This document shows, piece by piece, positions 23,210 to 34,860 of a stretch of DNA of 64,000 nt. This DNA is from Parapristionchus giblindavisi (Eukaryota; Nematoda; Chromadorea; Rhabditida; Diplogasteridae): positions 435,001 to 499,000 of the forward strand of contig CALSFV010000066.1 in NCBI GenBank assembly GCA_943737045.1, read 5' to 3'. Each line of letters starts with the position of its first letter. Within the stretch, counting starts at the first letter, position 1. The notes beneath the pieces were generated by a model. That model did not search any database. It was given only the letters and a program-made list of their open reading frames with translations, and was not told the origin of the DNA. The translations under genes and the position numbers were made by a program.

Positions 23210-26200
23210 AAGCATCGTGCTGTTTGCTCCAAAGTAGGCGCACTCTCTTCCCTTCATTTTCTGCTCGTACCGTAAAGTAGTAGAAGCTTCCCATGGCATA
23301 TGAGAGGAGCTCGAGCTTCCAGAGGATGGCGGGAAACAGAGCAATAGCTTTTAGCAGTGACGAAATCATGATGGCAGGTAGGATGGCTCGGGAGAACTCG
23401 TAGACCTCGCCGAGCTGCAATCACGAATATTACACTAACAAAAATTCCCTAGTAAATTCCCTAGCTAAGGACCCATGGGAATTATCCCCTTACATTAGCT
23501 AGGGAATTTACTACGGAATTTTTTTGTGAGTGTACAATGCGACACAGTGCAAAACAAAAATCTTTACTTCGGTACTAAACCAAAAATTCGTTCGTTTTCA
23601 ATTATGATCCTTCTCTCAATTTTTTCAATATATAATAACACAATTCCTCACAAACTTTGGTATTTATTACATATTTAAGATGATAAAAACATTATTAATA
23701 AGGTCTCTCTTGAGGGCTAAAGTAGCTTAGATTGTAAACAGATTGTGTAGTGTGAAAGGACAGACTAGGCTAAAGGCGAATCTCAAGTAATTTCAAAGAT
23801 CTCTCAGCTCATGATCAGATTCTTTGTCAACTTAAAGTTTAAAAAAATCTTTCGGAGTTTACAAAGTGCTTTCTGACTCCGGCCATTTGCTCGGTGTGCG
23901 AGCAACACGAGAGAACATTAAAGGCAAACCCCGAACTAATTTGAAATTATCCGCTCTGGCAGCGTTCTCTTGTAGCAAAGAGAGCGAGAGAGTGTGGCCA
24001 GAGCGGAGAGTATAAAGTTAGCCCGAGCTGCACCCTTTAAATCGGCACAAGATTTGCGCGTAAACTGTACAGAATAAGCTCATTACAACAACAACAACAG
24101 GAGATTATTCAAATACCAGACTGGGAAAGTTCAACACTTTTTATCAAAGAATGCACTCTGAATGCATTAATACTACATTATAGTGATTCATTTACAGAGT
24201 TCACTTGAAGAGATTTTTATTTAATAATATTAAGATGGGAATAACATTCATCTGAGATACCGAAAGGTTAAGGTCATTCAAATTCAAATTCATTTATCAT
24301 ATCAGACAGACTTAGGTCAGATGAGTAATGACGCGATTAGCGTCATCCATTGGCGTAGACCACCAAACCGATCCTATGACTCTTCTCACTTCATCTCGCC
24401 AAGGTAGAGGAGGATGTCCAGGCTGTCTCCTTTTAATATGGTTGTAAGGTATCCATGTAGTCAACTTCCTAGCCCATCTTTGTTCTTCCATATTCCTCAA
24501 TTTCATTGACCATCTGCATTTTCTTCTCTTCGCTTCCTTCTCCCAATCCCGAACACCAGTCTTCCTTCTAATTCTTTCATTCGTCCATCTATCAAGTCTC
24601 GATATTCCGATCATTCTTCTCTCCATCTTTCTTTGTATTTCCTTCTCACTTTCTCTCAGCGTCCATTTCTCGCATCCGAACATTATAAGAGGAAAAAAAG
24701 ATAAAAGTCATTAACGTTTTAAATCAAACGAAAATACCGAAGAAAAAAGCATAAACAAAAAGCGTACCCCATAACCATATTCCGGAACTACTGCTTATTT
24801 TGAGTTAATCTTGATAATGAGCGTATAAAATCACTTGTTTCATTTGTGAAGAGACTTTCTTGTTTTACATGGTTCAGAAACTATGCCGATCTCTTTTATA
24901 TATCATATATCGCGCGGCGAAGGTCAGCCGGGTTAGAGAGAGGCAGCGGAGAGACAATCGAGAGGCGGGGAGAGATCTAGCCTTTGAGCGACTTCCGTTC
25001 TTTAGCGCACAGTGTTATTTTCTTATGCAAGTAAATTTTATACGCACAATAAAGAGTATTTTAATAAAAATATTAAAAATAAAAATTATATATACCTGAT
25101 ACATGGCATTGACTCTCGTAGGACTGAACGGGAGGTTCTTCAGCTTTCGTTGACTAATTGATATTAGAGCGATCGATATCTGAAATATCCAATCGATCAA
25201 TCGATTTATCATTTCAGGAAATGGTTGCTTGATGAAACAACAATACAATGATCTTTATCAAGCACAAAAGCATTGGGGAGGGAATGGTTGCCACAAAATG
25301 ATTTTAATCTTGACTGATTACTTTACGGATTAGACAGATCTCAAGTCTTACATGGGAATGGTGTGAACTCACATATCCCGATTTTCATGAAAGTTGCAGG
25401 GTTTACTAAATCGACTACGCTGATTTCAAATCTGGCTTAAAAACCTGCGAAATGTTTTTCTGTAGCGAGTTATAGCGCGACAAAAAGTGATTTTTTAAAA
25501 ATGTTTCAAATGATTGTTCAGCTGATTTCCCTGCGCAATATGATTATGTTCTTCTTTTTTCATTCCAAGGTGCAGCGTGGCAAGTGCTACGATGTTTGGT
25601 TGGTATTCCGGAGGGATATTTTGTCATCTAAAAAAAATATTTATCACCCATGAATCAATATTGTGGTGTTAATTTCTTGTAAATGGAATTGGAAATTGTA
25701 AAAAGGGTGTTAATTTTGTCCACTTGTAAATAGCATTGTAAAAAGCAAATATTTCGGTTCTCTGACTAGTTAGAGACTTGAAACTTGGTTTTAAGGTTAA
25801 AAACCACGAAAAAAGCTTATAAACGAAGTTTCAAGTCTCTAGCTCTACTAAGAACCGAGATATTTGCTTTTTACAAGATTTTTCAGGAAAAACTCGAAAA
25901 TTCTTGTAAAAAGCAAATATCTCCGCTCTCTCAGACTTGAAACTTCGTTTATAAGCTTTTTTCGTGGTTTCTAACCTAAAATCCAAGTTTCAAGTTTCTA
26001 ACTAGTCAGAGAACCGAGATATTTGGTTTTTACAATGCTATTTACAAGTGGACATAATTAACACCCTTTTACAATTTCCAATTCCATTTACAAGAAATTA
26101 ACACCACATAAAAGAAGTTCACTGCCGGGGAATCGAACCAGCCCCTTCCGGAATACCAGCAAAGCATCATACCACCTTAATATGCTGCAGTTAGGATTTG

Positions 26201-29200
26201 AACGAGAATATAAGAGAAGAGAAGAGCCATAAAATTCATATCGCGTGGGGAATTCAGCTGAACAATGGCTTGAAAAGTCAGAAAAATCGCTTTTTGCAGG
26301 GCTATAAGTCGCTTCAGAAAAACATTTCGCAGGTTTTTAATGCAGATTTGGAATCAGCGTAGTCGATTTAGTAAACCCTACAACTTTCGTGAAAATCGGG
26401 AAATGTGAGTTCACACCATTCCCATGTTATATGACACTTCCTCTTTCTTATTATTCATTTATTCTTGATGGTGTAGTAATAAGAACAATGTTCAAACTAA
26501 TATTTTCATTACTATCATTATCATTCTTCATGTTATCATAATATATCAGTAATAACTAAACTGAAGAGCAAAAAAAAAATCAATTCGCATATTTCGTGCA
26601 TGTTCCAAAGTCTGCATTTATTCTTGTATTGTATTTGTCATCGTTGTTCTCGGTTAGACAAAGTATTCCCAGTGGTGGCTCATTAATACAAAATAGGTAC
26701 TGTATATCAGAGACTTAAACATTGAACTTTGAAATCTTATCTGCAGTCTCTCATGCTTTGGAGATGCGATAAGGCATTTCAATAACAAATAAAGAAGAAG
26801 ATGAGAATCTACTGTATTTAAGTAATTTAAAAACATTGTAAAAAACTACAAAGGTACACTTACAGTAATGACGATTGCCTCAATGACCAACATGAGTCCC
26901 ATGGCCTCGAAATACAGGTCTACTGAAACGTGTACTAGAATGACATTCCTTATAAGGCACACCCCGAGCTATTTAGTTTGTAACTCTGGCAATGCTCTCT
27001 GGCTTTCAATGACCACAAGAGACCGTTTCCAGAGCGGGGTGTGCAATGAATCATTTAAAAAACTGAAGCTCTTACTACAAAAGCCATACTGTCCGAAAGA
27101 TTCATGGCCAGAAATTATGATTGCAAAAAATATCAGAACGTTATCGAAAAAATACAAAAAAAACGAAAAAAAGGAAATAAATAAAATATACTCACTCCAA
27201 TAGAAAGCATACGATGTCGAGTATCCAAAAAATACCTATAAAATTGAAATATTTTTATGATGCATGATAAATAAATAAAATAAATAGGCAATGTGTGTGA
27301 GCATAGCCAGAGCGATTTTGTTAAAACAAGATAATGGTAAAATATCCCCGTGGGGTTATGACTAGTGATCGAACAAGTAGCTGATTTTGTGATTGTGATT
27401 TTGAGAGATTGCGTTGTGATAATGTATCGATTCGGACATCCTTCGCATGACTTATCTTACAGATATTTCACTTGAAGGAATACAATATTATTATATAATA
27501 ATAATAATTATTATAACGTAAACAAACTTACGGCTACGCTGAGGAAAGGTATCAGGAATGCCATATTGCAAGCTCTTTTCTCGTATTCCGCCGGGTTTTG
27601 AATTGCTAGGCACCTGACAATGAAAATGTTTTATTTCTACTGTGGACAACCGTCATCCGTGACAGCATGCGCCATCGAAACTGTTCGAAGTCCAAGCAAG
27701 TTTTTAAAGGGAGCGTAACCTCACTCAATGGTCTCTTCGACGCGCAATGCTCTCTCGTTGTTAGAGAACAGAGAAATAGTGTGCGCAATGAAGAGACCAT
27801 TGAGTGAGGTTACGCTCCCTTTAAGAGCCTTGAAAGGAAGTGGATAATCAGGCATACCTTTCGATCACCAGCACCAACGAAATGTATGAAGAGGACATAT
27901 AGAAAACCTGATGAATAAACTGGAAAGGCTGGTCGTTTTCTGAAATGGATAAAATTTTCCTGGAAGGAACAGAGAAGATGTTCCAAAAATCAATTTTTCA
28001 AATCAATTTTTGAACATGTTTTAACGTTTTCTAGAGTGTTGTCTGTTCATGGGAAAATTCAGTTCCAAAGTCGACAACGAATAATTCCAATCCTTTGAAA
28101 ATTGCAACGAATAATTCCAATCCTTTGAAATAAAAATTTCAGCTATTATTATTTGCATGGTCACGTTGTTGTTGTACTCATATCGAACAGAGCTCTTTCC
28201 GCATGTTGGGCTTCTTTATTTAATGAACTATTTCTTTATTCTAATTCATGGTCAAATGCAGGACATCAGGTATAACACGATGAGTTAATGAATAGATGAA
28301 AGGAAAGCTACTGATCTGTTAAGGACCCTTATTACGACTCACCACACCCATGTGCTAACGCTATAAAGAATTATAAGTACGGTATTTTGCTGTGAATTGC
28401 GTCGTGCATGTGTATTTTGTATCTTGGTCGAGGTACAGTGACTATTTTATTTTTGGTAGGGCAATTATTTTATTTTTAGTTCAGTTTACAGTTTAATGAC
28501 CTTTATCAAGCACATAACAATTGGGGTGGGGGAATGGTTGCCACAAAACGACTGATTAGTCTGGGCGTGCTGAGGTCCCATACAAGGGGTACTTCTATCA
28601 TAAATAATTCTTCGTTCATCATCTTCTGATGAACTATTGAACTATTGAACTATTTTTAGTAACTAACTATTTTGGCATGGCCTTGCGTCACGCTACGGTA
28701 GTTAAGGTACAAACTATTTTGGTATTAAGTCACGGTGTTTTTTTTTTCCAGATGAATGCCTACCATCCGTAAGCGGATTCACTGCCCCTTGTGCGATATT
28801 GCGCGAGAAGAAGCATATCTCATCTAGCATCATGAGGATCTGGAGCACACCCGAGACGACTAGTATGAATCTAGAAAATGCACGAGGATTAAAAAAAATT
28901 TCACTGTTTCCTTCAACCGATTCGTACGGAACTCCATCAACATATGCTAATTATCTAATCTCTCACTCAAACTTGTTGTGATTTAAGTACAGAATATTTA
29001 TAAGAATTTCGCTGTCAGACACTTCTTCCAATAAACAGATAGTTTCCATTTTCATTTGTCATAGACAACGGCAAAGATCGCTACAATTAATATAAAAAAC
29101 CCATCTTTATAGTTGTACATTAGAGATCATGTTATTGCAAGAGGCCTCTGTTGTCTTTACATCATAATTTTTTCCAAAAAACTATTATAGGTCAAATTAC

Positions 29201-29360
29201 ATTGAATTCAAGGAATGAAATCTTTAAAAAAACAGTCTCACTTGCAATTCCCATGTATCGTCGATGTTAGTACTAATACAACAATGCATGGTATCAATCC
29301 GATCAATGATATACAAGCAATCGATAATTGCGTGAGCACAAAGACATAGTCGGTGAACAT
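23193..29360 (-). CDS. Nematode 7TM chemoreceptor-like GPCR (Sra superfamily, Sre-like)
   Basis: Eight phase-consistent exons: 29242-29360, 28764-28870, 27858-27939, 27532-27613, 27196-27235, 26864-26922, 25096-25179, 23193-23414, giving 264 residues. Hydrophobic segments follow one another. After the third comes VIERCLAIQNPAEYEKR, the ER...YE pattern typical of nematode Sre/Sra receptors, and after the fifth the basic QRKLKNLPFSPTRVNAMYQ. Receptors of this superfamily sit in sensory cilia; the ligand is unknown. The ATG is that of MFTDYVFVL. The protein is shorter than the usual 330-350 residues, and the seventh helix and tail look abbreviated. The last residues and stop are transposon sequence. 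A donor-like GTACGAGC within the last exon could mean a lost or alternative terminal exon. Family assignment is by pattern only. Confidence 0.72.
23918..24040. mobile_element. MITE family A copy in receptor intron
   Basis: TTAA-flanked. AAAGGCAAACCCCGAACTAA on the left and GCCCGAGCTGCACCCTTTAA on the right surround CTCTTGTAGCAAAGAGAGCG. Confidence 0.75.
24270..24690 (-). pseudogene. LINE 3' fragment (RTE-like polymerase C-terminus) in receptor intron
   Basis: The frame has GCEKWTLRESEKE, ERRMIGISRLDRWTNERIRR and KRRKCRWSMKLRNMEEQRWA, the conserved C-terminal region of RTE-type retrotransposon polymerases. It starts abruptly at 24690 and ends in an ATTCAAATTCAAATTC tail at the 3' side, so it is a 5'-truncated insertion. 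Confidence 0.75.
24826..25052. repeat. Interspersed repeat, copy 2 of 3
   Basis: It runs from ATAAAATCACTTGTTTCATTTG, through CATGGTTCAGAAACTATGCC and GCGCGGCGAAGGTCAGCCGG, to TTTTATACGCACAATAA. The copy at 55253-55518 is nearly identical and the one at 5993-6216 diverged. It lies in the receptor intron. Confidence 0.7.
25351..26426. mobile_element. 1.1-kb palindromic element with tRNA-like core
   Basis: CATGGGAATGGTGTGAACTC at the left end returns as its complement at the right end. Inner blocks around TAGTCGATTTAGTAAACCCT and CCAATTCCATTTACAAGAAA are also mirrored. On the minus strand near 26120-26205 lies GGTGGTATGATGC followed about 35 bases later by GGTTCGATTCCCC, which fits tRNA A-box/B-box spacing. 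It is in a receptor intron. Confidence 0.7.
26952..27048. mobile_element. Degraded MITE family A copy
   Basis: TAAGGCACACCCCGAGCTAT and CCAGAGCGGGGTGTGC keep the two ends; the centre is eroded. It lies in the receptor intron between exons 27196-27235 and 26864-26922. Confidence 0.55.
27704..27824. mobile_element. Palindromic MITE family B, full copy
   Basis: TTAA-flanked near-perfect hairpin: AAAGGGAGCGTAACCTCACT on the left, its complement on the right, and a centre with GCGCAATGCTCTCTCGTTG. It lies in the receptor intron. Other full copies are at 33157-33277, 47061-47181, 58212-58332 and 60256-60376. Confidence 0.85.
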
Positions 29361-30284
29361 AGCAGATTGATATTAATAATATTATTAATAATATTAATAA
29401 TAATTATGGTCGCGATGTGACGAATGTCTTTCTCTGTAACTGAGGATGATGATAATATGAGAGGTAAAGGTGGGACAAAATGTCACGTGGGGAAAACATT
29501 GCGGAACAAAAAAATACTTTAATAGGATGCTTACGTCGCGACATAATTCTCACTGCATATAAATACATATTAATGCCCGGAGCAAAATAATTAGAAACTC
29601 TCCACTTTGTCAACGCTCTCTCGTAAACAAAGCGGGACTGTCAAATAAGCTAGGGTTGTGCCTTTAGTGATATGCTCAAAAGTTTAATATATATATTTAT
29701 CGACATGCTCAGCATGAAACAATACATGTGTGTAAAAGCAATAATAAATAAGTCACGGAAAACTCTTTACAGGAATTGATGTTAAATTGGGTTGGATTAT
29801 TGGAGAAAGAAAGTGATAAAATGGGGAGGAAGTTTTATCAATTATCGATTACTGATTGAAGTTTTGCAATATTTTTTGGTGATTGAAGTTTTACTGTGAA
29901 AATTAATCCCGCCATATCGCTTGTTTTAGAAGTTTTATTTTCGCGATTTTCTTATCACAAAACGAAACCAAGTACAGAATAAAACCACTTTGTCATATCG
30001 CTGGTATTTGCGAAATCGATTTTGAGAATCATTTGTATTCATACACCACAGTATAAAAAATTATCATACATTGTCTCTTGCAAGTCTCTACTAGTTCGTC
30101 TTTCCCATGGTACTCGGATAAGCTGTGTTCGTTTTGGTCGTGTTCAATTTCGGATTGTGAGTTATCTTCTCAAGTGTTTCCCAGCCGAACGATGCATTGG
30201 ACCGACGTCTTTGGCGTAAGAAGACTAGTCATTCCTGACCTCGTATAACGTGATAAGAAGTACTGAATATCATCCCGTACCAGT

Positions 30285-30500
30285 CTTATACAGGAATAAA
30301 ATTATTTGATTTGATTTGATTTGATCATACATTGAATAAATGCGCAACAAGTGATAAATGAATAGTGTGAATTATGTTGAGGCTAGGGGTCGGAGAGAGG
30401 GAGGGAAGGATCTCACAGTGTATGGTCGCTTCTAGATTCAAAGATCATATCAGGCTAGATCTATATATTGGTGGATAAGGCCCATAGCGGGAAGAGGACA
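30285..30500 (-). repeat. Two LINE 3' ends tail to tail
   Basis: The run TTTGATTTGATTTGATTTGA near 30305 looks like a LINE tail on the plus strand. Next to it the sequence is the inverse of the LINE 3' end at 13500-13595 (AAGTGATAAATGAATAGTGT, GGTCGGAGAGAGGGAGGGAA). Confidence 0.6.
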
Positions 30501-31413
30501 AAAAAATACAGAAGTAAATGATGCAGCGGGACGCATGTACAAATCTCGATCACACTCTACTGTCTGTTATGGCAAAAATATAGCATCTGAATGTCAATCC
30601 TAGTCTCTAGTCAACCTCCACTTCGCTTACCCCTAACATGCCCCTAACAAGTAAGTTGACTTACCCCTAACAAGTAAGTTGACTTAAGTTTCGAAATACC
30701 AGAGTACCCCTCCCCATTTCCTACCACATACCTTAACCATTCACTTATTTAATTGTCGTTTCAACTGTATTCACTTCTTTGGATGATTTTGAAATAAATA
30801 AAAATTAATAAATCTGTTTGTTGATGATAAGATTTGCCCAATTTCGTGGTGAGGTTTTGTGTTTTTGAGAAAACATTGTACTATTGTATTTACACATACG
30901 CCATTGTTTATCAGTTAATGTACATTTTTATATATCGCATAAAGTATATTACTAATACGGGAGTGGATACCCAGAATCTTTTGTTTTTGTAACGCTCTCT
31001 ATCACATTTCTTTCATGTGAATCACTCAACAATTGTAAACAGTAAATGAATACAAAATTTATTTTTTTTTACAAATGCAATGAAGAGTCCTGTGATTTGA
31101 TAAAGGTTACGCTACCGTAAGCAAGATATTCATAATTGTTTTCTACTATATTCATTAGAGATACTGGCATTTAAGGGGATTAAAAGTGAGTTTATATTAT
31201 TGAAAACAATCAATTTTTTTGAAATAGAATCATGTGACCATACTTCTGATAGGTCTGATGTTAGCCGATGAATAAGAGCCGACTGGATGAGAACGATTTG
31301 CATAATTTGCCTATTCATTAGCTCTTGACTCTCAGATGCAAATAGTTCTCATCCAGTCGGTTTTGGTTCATCAGTTCTCATTCGACCTAGTGCCTGGTAC
31401 ACTAACAATTAGC

Positions 31414-31917
31414 TTACAAGGGAAGTCAGCGGAGTCAGTCCGGGCGTTCGGGATGAGACATACACCATTCGATAGGTTTCCAAAAAAGAAGAACTTTTTC
31501 TATTGACCATTTTTCCTGAGGACTCCTGGGCGCCGAGATATTTGCATATTCCCCTCTCGCTTTCTGTTGAACGAACAACCAGTCTCTTGGCTCTTCGAAG
31601 AGAAGAAGTGGTGGCCGAGTGAGTAAGACCCTCGTCTCAAAATCTGTTTCCATCACTTTTTTCCAATGCCACAATCGTTAGTGGAATACGAGCAAAATAT
31701 TTTGAGATAATGCGACTACCACTCGGCCACCACATCCTCTCTAAGAAGAGACTGGTTGTTCTTTCAACACGAGAGAAAGCGAGAGGGGAATATGCAAATA
31801 TCTCGGCGCCCAGGAGTCCTCAGGAAAAATGGTCAATAGAAAAACTTCTTCTTTTTTGGAGACCTATCGAATGGTGTATGTCTCATCCCGAACGCCCGGA
31901 CTGACTCTGACTAACAG
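31414..31917. mobile_element. Palindrome with two tRNA-like loops
   Basis: Arms of about 190 bp mirror (GTCAGTCCGGGCGTTCGGGA, CGCCGAGATATTTGCATATT). Facing each other in the centre are GGTGGCCGAGTGAGTAAGAC on the plus strand (31611 on) and GGTGGCCGAGTGGTAGTCGC on the minus strand (from about 31731). Both look like the 5' half of a class II tRNA (Leu/Ser type). No complete cloverleaf was found. Confidence 0.7.
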
Positions 31918-32816
31918 GTTTACAGAGACACACGTTCTAAGTGATCTATTTCTTAATAACAAATACACACGAAATTATTTTATAAAGGGAATATTTAACC
32001 TAAATGCCAGCAAATTTTCGAACTGAACTTGGACTTTTAAAGATGAAGACCGTGAATGTTAAACCTTTAACGAATAGCATATATAAAGGGCAAGTGCTAG
32101 TGAAAAAAGTAAGAGTGAATACTCGCCGACGCGGAGGTAATTCAGACGATTTGACAGATTTTTCATGCACTTATCTTTTTCTACTGATATGTACCACAAA
32201 AGATTATTATTAACATATTCGAAAGACTCCACCTTCGAAAGTGGACTATATGCTAGAATTTTCTCATCTATCTTTCAAGAGTCTACACTTTGGTCTCGAT
32301 AGTAATATCTTGCAGGAGGATACTGTATTCAAAGAAATACAGATTTATATGGACGATTACTATGTTTTTGTGGGTATAATGTTCTAGAATGGAGAAAATA
32401 TCTCTCAGAGACAGAAGAATAAGAAATTATCAGCAATTTCCACTGCCCATAAATTTCAGTTCTGCACTTACTATTAGTGCTGAAAAGATAAATATAATAT
32501 ATAGTATTGGTGAGTGGAATTGAGTAGAGCAATGACCATGAAGCTTTCCAGGTATGCGCATGTCTGCTACTGCTCTGGTTTTTCATAACTTAAAGATTAC
32601 TTATAAAGTGCCACTCGAAGCTTACTTTAGGTAAGTAAGCAAGTGAAAATGTAAGTTTACTTAAAGAGGTGCGGTATACTGTAATGCATATCGTCAAATG
32701 TTCTTTGATCTACTTAATGAGTACATGTATACTGAGAAATGGATAAAATTGCACAACAATAGTTACAAATACTGATGCATTAAAAAGACAAGCACATATA
32801 TTCAAACATGTATGAA

Positions 32817-32927
<111 letters not shown>

Positions 32928-33156
32928 CCCATGTGGCATACGATGGCGATATGAAGTGAGTGAGAGGAGTTATGGGATTGCTATGGTGGTCATTGCCTAT
33001 TGATAATGCTATCTCATCTGACACCTTATATGATAAACGAATTGAAAACATTAGAGGTACACTGCCTAGAATCTAATGGCCGAAACACTGAATCTCGCCT
33101 CTTCAAATAACCACTTTGATTCACCAATATCTAATTTCATGAGTACATTTGCATGT

Positions 33157-33277
33157 TTAAAGTGGCTGACACCTTTGTCAACGGTCTCTTCAACGCTCTA
33201 CGCTCTCTCGTTGTTAGATAACTGAGAAATAGTGTGCGCAATGAAGAGGCCATTGAGTGAGGTCACCCTCCCTTTAA
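33157..33277. mobile_element. MITE family B copy (diverged left arm)
   Basis: TTAA at both ends. The right arm ends AGGTCACCCTCCCTTTAA. The left arm has changed to AAAGTGGCTGACACCTTTG, but the centre TACGCTCTCTCGTTGTTAG is intact. Confidence 0.7.
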
Positions 33278-33392
33278 CTATGATCTATGTCTATTATAAT
33301 TCTACTAATCAGACCCAATCCAGACAAGATCGGTTCGCTGTCCGGAACAATGGGCCGAAACACCGAGCCGTTTAGTACATGCACTATTATCA

Positions 33393-33509
33393 TTGAAGGC
33401 ACACCCCAAGGTAATCTGAAACTCTCCGCTCTGGCAATGCTCTCTCGCTTTCTTTGCATGCGAGAGAGTATAGCCAATACGGAGAGTAAAATGAGCTGAG
33501 GTGTGTTAA
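33393..33509. mobile_element. MITE family A copy
   Basis: TTGAAGGCACACCCCAAGGT on the left and AGCTGAGGTGTGTTAA on the right, around CTCTCTCGCTTTCTTTGCAT. Confidence 0.75.
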
Positions 33510-33942
33510 GTTGTCCATCTGCTACTATATATCACACAGTCATTGCACCTTTTTGGTATTCCTTTAATTGAATTACAGACGATATATAGAGGGATCATGG
33601 TGTCCCTTCGATTAGCTCTTAATATATGTTCTTCTATAGTGCCGATTAGGTAAGGTGATGTGATATCAACATGAATGTCACATAATTATACATCAACACG
33701 CCCACTTGAACCTTCACCCAATGTTTTTTTATGTTGAAATGAATGCCTTTGTATTATAACTATCACAACTTTTTGTATTCAATAAACTGTTAAATAAATG
33801 AACATGTGAACAACAAAATACTACAACACTAAACCTTCTTCAAAGTCTCAGCGTTACTTTGAACAATCTATAAGTTTGTAAAATGTAGAAATAATTTACA
33901 ATTCTGCTTTTAATTTATATCATTATTTATCGATTAGATAGA

Positions 33943-34567
33943 TCAGTTATCACCCCCGATAAGTTCAATGTTTCTCTGACTTCTGATAGCGTTGATCGAA
34001 CGTAGGCCAGCCTCGGACTCCTGCAACAACAAGAGCAGTTATCCATTTACACTCACGGCAAATTCTCTTACAAGATTCTTTTTACTCTTACGAGATAGAT
34101 ACACAATTCTACCATGGAGAAAGTTCAGCTTACTAAAACTCTCTCAAAACGCATGTTAGATAGTACTCTCTCGTTCGAGATTGAAACGGGAATGGAGTAA
34201 GCTAACTAAGTTATCTCACATGTGTGAGAACTTTTCTCTAATTGTCGCATCTTTGACCTATGTCTCAAATATCGTACTTGGTACTGTGCGTCCAGAAGCG
34301 AAGTGCCAATAGTCAAACGTTCCGACGATGGTGATACGGCCTCGGATACGGTGGGCACAGTAGTAGCCAAGCGTACGGTAGGAGCATTGCCCGCGATCGG
34401 ATTATCGATCGGATTGAAGAAGTGCCGGAGTCCTGAGAGGAAGGATTATGGTAGGCAGAGGATACGGTAAGCGTACTGTTGAGTTTGTGGGGTAGACTGC
34501 TGGCGGGATAGAGCGCGAGCAGGGGGACGAGCACGTAGAAAAGTTCGGCGAGCACGAGTAGCCAGGA
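33943..34567 (-). CDS. 3' exons of an unrecognised membrane-associated protein gene
   Basis: Three phase-consistent exons, 34477-34567, 34278-34432 and 33943-34020, ending in TGA. The intron 34433-34476 is only 44 bp with clear GT and CTCTCAG ends, typical of nematodes. The first visible exon encodes a hydrophobic segment LLVLAELFYVLVPLLALYP. It is followed by a polar, Thr/Ser-rich region (RLATTVPTVSEAVSPSSERL) and a basic C-terminus ending ELIGGDN. There is no initiator methionine, so 5' exons are missing. I could not find them upstream, where a plus-strand gene begins at 34861. It may be a gene remnant, or its 5' exons may be interleaved. Function unknown. Confidence 0.42.
34040..34252. repeat. 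Palindromic repeat family F, copy 1
   Basis: CACTCACGGCAAATTCTCTT at one end and AAGTTATCTCACATGTGTG toward the other, around TTAGATAGTACTCTCTCG. An inverted, larger copy is at 36250-36625. Confidence 0.55.
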
Positions 34568-34860
34568 CTGAAAGAAGATATTATCGATTGAATATTATTT
34601 AAATTAAAATTTGTGCGAACTATGATTTAAAATTAAGAATTTATTTAATAATTAATATTTTTAAATCAAACAAGGAAAACCCACATCAGTCATAGCGACC
34701 ACTCAGTGCAGTGTAAGATTGAATAAATGAAGTGATTGACTCAACTTATTGTTCTTGAATTGCTGTTTTTCACCACTAATTTGCATGAGTAATCAGTTTT
34801 TTTCCTTTCACACTTACAAAGCTCTAAGCTATTCACTCATTTATTTATTTATTTCAACAG

